This document shows, piece after piece, positions 8,791-11,269 of a stretch of 11,269 nt of DNA. The position numbers were made by a program, and so were the translations under genes. The notes beneath the pieces were generated by a model that saw only the letters and a program-made list of their open reading frames with translations, ran no database searches and was not told the origin of the DNA. The first letter of the stretch is position 1. The number at the start of each line of letters is the position of its first letter. The stretch comes from Opitutales bacterium (GTDB lineage: Bacteria > Verrucomicrobiota > Verrucomicrobiia > Opitutales > UBA2987): positions 1 to 11,269 of the forward strand of contig JAJFLT010000371.1 of NCBI GenBank assembly GCA_021772555.1, given 5' to 3'.

Positions 8791-9052
8791 ATTTAATAAG
8801 TAAAAAGGTTTCAGCTCTTCAGTATTTTCCGCAGAAATTTCAAACGTGATCAAGGGTATGTTTCCCGGTCCCGGAAATGATCGAGTATTTCAAACTCAGG
8901 GCTCAGCCCTGAAACCCGCTCTTCAACAGCCAGAGGTCGGGGTTTTATTTGTATATTGATGTTGGGTTGAAAAACAAAGGTTTACGAAAAAGCCGACAGA
9001 TTCAATAATGTTCTTGAACCCAGAAAATATAAACGAGGAACATGGAGTTCTT
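8791..9052. other. Non-coding stretch after folD with short repeats and hairpins
   Basis: No credible gene is seen. Three small structures lie here. The 9-mer ATTTCAAAC occurs twice, at 8837-8845 and 8887-8895, exactly 50 bases apart. TTTCC (8861-8865) pairs with GGAAA (8873-8877). An 8-bp-arm palindrome, TCAGGGCT/AGCCCTGA around one central C, spans 8896-8912. None is followed by a T-run, so a folD terminator is possible but unproven. The stretch also holds the 3' side of the leftward small gene ending at 9053. Confidence 0.4.
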
Positions 9053-9427
9053 TTACTTAGAGTTGAGGGAGGTCTTTGGAAGAACCCGTTTAGCATCAGG
9101 GAATGCTTGTAACTCCCGAGGCGCAGCATATTGTCCCAGAAAGCCACCGTCAAGTCTCATCGCTTTATCATCGGTACAAATAGCCTCAATAAAGTATTCG
9201 TATGCCTCAAAATTGAATTGGATATTCGTATGTTTCTCAATGAAGTTCCGATGGGTTGGCATTACGGCGAAACAGCCGAACATGGGCTCACTTTCCGGTT
9301 GATGCCATAATTTTTGCATCTCCCCTAGCGATACCCATTCCAGATCATATTCGGCAACAAGCGACTCATCAGACTTGGAATAGCAGGCCAATATTCGTGT
9401 TACCCAAATTGGATCGACTAATGACAT
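9053..9427 (-). CDS. Small conserved-looking protein, possibly DUF7683 / immunity-protein-like
   Basis: A 124-residue soluble protein with no signal peptide or membrane segment. The pattern ILACYSKSD-ESLVAEYDLEWVSL, then SEPMFGCFAVMP (47-57) and FNFEAYEYFIEA (71-82), recalls the DUF7683 family, often met among immunity-like proteins of toxin systems. This is recognition from memory and tentative. Residues 83-124 are a less ordered tail rich in charged residues. Start: an in-frame ATG at 9478 exists, but ATG at 9427 has a strong AGGAG (bases 9437-9441 on the opposite strand) 9 bases upstream, one of the best ribosome binding sites in the window. It is AT-richer in part than its neighbours (bases 9181-9240 hold 19 G/C of 60) and lies alone between folD and guaA. 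No toxin gene is adjacent, so it may be an orphan. Confidence 0.6.
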   Translation of the reverse strand: MSLVDPIWVTRILACYSKSDESLVAEYDLEWVSLGEMQKLWHQPESEPMFGCFAVMPTHRNFIEKHTNIQFNFEAYEYFIEAICTDDKAMRLDGGFLGQYAAPRELQAFPDAKRVLPKTSLNSK

Positions 9428-9727
9428 TAGGTGTTTCTCCTGATACAAAATTAAATGTAGGCGGCAAATGCGTCGCAATAATTAGGTAAGATATTCTTAC
9501 GACCGGTATTTTCAAGAATATTTGCAATTTTTTTTGCGAGCAACAGGATCACAATGTGTTTCTTAAAATGAAACGCAATGCTCTTCTGCATTTTAAACCT
9601 GTGAGTTCTTCGTAAGTATTTATTTTTCGACTCAATGTGCAAAAAATCGACCAGCCTCTCCGGTTGTGGAGGAGTAAAAGTTACTGGCGAGACGCCAGCT
9701 CCTGTCGTTGCTAACGTTGCTTTTTAT
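9428..9727. other. AT-rich intergenic stretch between guaA and the small gene
   Basis: Three hundred bases without a credible gene. Bases 9481-9600 hold 39 G/C of 120 by hand count, far below the flanking genes. It contains inverted repeats at 9491-9521 (ATATTCTT/AAGAATAT, loop 15) and 9563-9596 (TTAAAATG/CATTTTAA, spacer 18), an 8-base T run near 9527-9534, and a GC-rich hairpin near guaA. For the leftward small gene a possible promoter is TTGAAA (complement of 9510-9515) with TATCTT (complement of 9488-9493) at 16-base spacing. It is weak, and the 9491-9521 repeat overlaps it, so that repeat could act as an operator. Confidence 0.4.
9670..9703 (-). terminator. Possible guaA terminator hairpin
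   Basis: Just past the guaA stop, CTGGCG (9684-9689) and CGCCAG (9693-9698) form a perfect 6-bp stem with a 3-base loop. AGGAG (9670-9674) and CTCCT (9699-9703) can extend it to 11 bp with a 9-base bulge. Read leftward, the inner stem is followed by TAACTTTTAC, a weak U-rich tract, so termination may be only partial. Position and direction fit guaA. Confidence 0.4.
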
Positions 9728-11269
9728 TTATTCCCACTCGATGGTGGCGGGGGGCTTGGAGGATACGTCGAGGACTACGCGGTTGACGCCGTTGGTTTCG
9801 TTGACGATGCGGCTTGAGATTTTTCTCAATAACTCTTCCGGCAAATAATACCAGTCGGCGGTCATGCCGTCGCGGGAGGTAATGGCGCGAATGGCCACGC
9901 ATTCGTCATAGGTGCGCTGGTCGCCCATCACGCCGACACTGCGCACCGGCAGGAGCACGGCGAAGGATTGCCATATGGTTAGGTTGAGGTCGGCGTTTTT
10001 AATTTCGTCCGTCACGATGCGGTCGGCGATGCGCAGGATGTCCAATCGTTCTTTGGTTAATTCCCCCAGGCAGCGGACGGCCAGACCAGGCCCGGGAAAG
10101 GGCTGACGGTCGATGAGGGAATCGGCAATACCCAGGCTCCGTCCGATGTTTCTGACTTCGTCCTTGAAAAGCTCACGCAGTGGTTCAATTAAATCCAGTC
10201 TCATATTTTCCACCAAACCACCCACATTATGATGGCTTTTGATGGTTGCCGCCTCACCCGTTAGAGAGCCACTTTCGATCACATCGGGGTAGAGCGTCCC
10301 CTGCACCAGATAATGAACATCCTCGATGCGGTGGGCTTCTTCTTCGAACACTTCGATGAAAACACGACCGATGATTTGGCGTTTCTGCTCCGGATCTTCG
10401 ACACCGGCCAGTTCACCCAAAAAACGATCGGCAGCATCGACTTTATGCACGTTGAGGCCGAGTTGTTTAGTGAATTCCATGACTTCTTCCGCCTCTCTCA
10501 GCCTCAGCAATCCATTATCGACAAAGATGCAAAATAGACGCTCGCCCACCGCTTTGTGGACGAGCACGGCGGCAACGGTGGAATCGACCCCGCCGCTGAG
10601 TCCGCAAATGACGTTTCCCCTGGCTGCCTTGCGGCGGGTGTTGGCCAGGACCTCTTCGACAAAGCTGGCGGCTTTCCAGTCCATCTCCAATCCGGCCACC
10701 TGATAAAGAAAGGCTGAGAGGATCTCCTTGCCCCGGAGTGTGTGGTGGACTTCGGGATGGAACTGCACGCCATAAATTTTTCGCTCCGGGTCACCGAAAG
10801 CGGCGATGGGGGAACCTTCCGAGCGGGCCAAGGTTTGGAATCCGGGAGGGGCGGTGGTCACTTTGTCCCCGTGGCTCATCCAAACTTCCTGTGCCTCATT
10901 GGCTGAAAAACGGGCCAACGGGCCAACCGGGTTTTCAATTGTAACAACGGCGGGGCCAAACTCCCGCAAGCCATCGTCCGGCAAAGTGTTTTCCGAATCG
11001 CCTGAATTGCCGTCCGTGTTCCAGCCTCCAATACCGCCACCGAATTCCACCGCGATCATCTGCATGCCATAGCAAATGCCGAGCACTGGGATATTGGCAT
11101 GAAGCGCTTCGGGGGCGATCCGGGGAGCGTTCTCAGAGGCCACCGAAGCCGGGCCACCGGATAGAATCAAGGCTTTGGGGTTTTTCTCCTCAATCATCTC
11201 AAAAGGCGTCGTTCCGGGAATGATTTGGCAGTAGACGCCCAATTCCCTGACCGCTCGCGCGATGAGCCG
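9728..11269 (-). CDS. guaA: GMP synthase (glutamine-hydrolysing), 5' end beyond window
   Basis: Converts XMP, ATP and glutamine to GMP, the last step of guanine nucleotide synthesis. The reading frame stays open to the right edge and begins RLIARAVRELGVY, the usual N-terminal region, so roughly a dozen codons and the true start are outside. A TTG at 11242 is in frame but internal. Counting from that TTG as residue 1: class I glutaminase with nucleophile Cys57 in GICYGMQ and His162/Glu164 in FHPEV; the ATP pyrophosphatase P-loop GLSGGVDST (214-222); and the dimerisation domain ending SKPPATIEWE. Residues 70-92 form a Gly/Asn/Asp/Ser-rich loop about 16 residues longer than in E. coli GuaA, between the GG after the nucleophile and REFG. 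The gene is otherwise complete, with no frameshift. Confidence 0.97.
   Translation of the reverse strand, partial: RLIARAVRELGVYCQIIPGTTPFEMIEEKNPKALILSGGPASVASENAPRIAPEALHANIPVLGICYGMQMIAVEFGGGIGGWNTDGNSGDSENTLPDDGLREFGPAVVTIENPVGPLARFSANEAQEVWMSHGDKVTTAPPGFQTLARSEGSPIAAFGDPERKIYGVQFHPEVHHTLRGKEILSAFLYQVAGLEMDWKAASFVEEVLANTRRKAARGNVICGLSGGVDSTVAAVLVHKAVGERLFCIFVDNGLLRLREAEEVMEFTKQLGLNVHKVDAADRFLGELAGVEDPEQKRQIIGRVFIEVFEEEAHRIEDVHYLVQGTLYPDVIESGSLTGEAATIKSHHNVGGLVENMRLDLIEPLRELFKDEVRNIGRSLGIADSLIDRQPFPGPGLAVRCLGELTKERLDILRIADRIVTDEIKNADLNLTIWQSFAVLLPVRSVGVMGDQRTYDECVAIRAITSRDGMTADWYYLPEELLRKISSRIVNETNGVNRVVLDVSSKPPATIEWE

Noticed and set aside
8923..9153. A 76-codon leftward open frame overlapping the end of the small gene
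   Set aside because: It overlaps the better supported small gene and shows no recognisable motif or Shine-Dalgarno.
9242..11242. TTG at 11242 as the true guaA start
   Set aside because: Codons to its right continue the conserved GuaA N-terminus to the window edge, so the real start is outside.

Overview
The window reads as chromosomal sequence from a free-living, GC-rich bacterium. It carries single-copy housekeeping genes (the replicative polymerase dnaE, ribosomal protein S21, folD and guaA) alongside accessory metabolic genes. The short S21, the Tat-signal enolase-superfamily dehydratase next to a xylose-isomerase-like TIM-barrel protein, and the scarcity of Shine-Dalgarno sites suggest a PVC-group organism, most likely Verrucomicrobiota. 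That placement is inference from recognised protein flavour, not from a search.

Layout from left to right. The 3' end of a tRNA with an encoded CCA (1-24) is followed by a roughly 190-base gap and a soluble bacterial cytochrome P450 (+). The P450 converges on dnaE (-), and the two genes share one palindromic CTAG for their stop codons. A 154-base divergent spacer separates dnaE from rpsU (+). Then come three more + strand genes: a TIM-barrel sugar isomerase/epimerase-like protein, a Tat-exported galactonate-dehydratase-like protein, and folD. The gaps after rpsU and after the TIM-barrel gene are 137 and 75 bases; the gap before folD is 45 bases. Next is a non-housekeeping islet of about 0.94 kb (8791-9727), AT-rich in parts, with inverted repeats and one small - strand gene resembling a DUF7683/immunity-like protein. 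guaA (-) closes the window; its first dozen or so codons lie beyond the right edge.

Functionally, dnaE, rpsU, folD and guaA serve replication, translation, one-carbon metabolism and GMP synthesis. The TIM-barrel and dehydratase pair looks like sugar or sugar-acid catabolism, with the dehydratase step apparently outside the cytoplasmic membrane. The P450 has no adjacent redox partner, so its role is open. I found no CRISPR array, transposase, integrase or recognisable phage gene. I also see no clear evidence of a wholly new system. The items most worth a second look are the islet with its orphan immunity-like gene, the exported dehydratase with a Glu in place of the usual first Asp metal ligand, the apparently intact PHP exonuclease site of DnaE, and a 16-residue insertion in GuaA.
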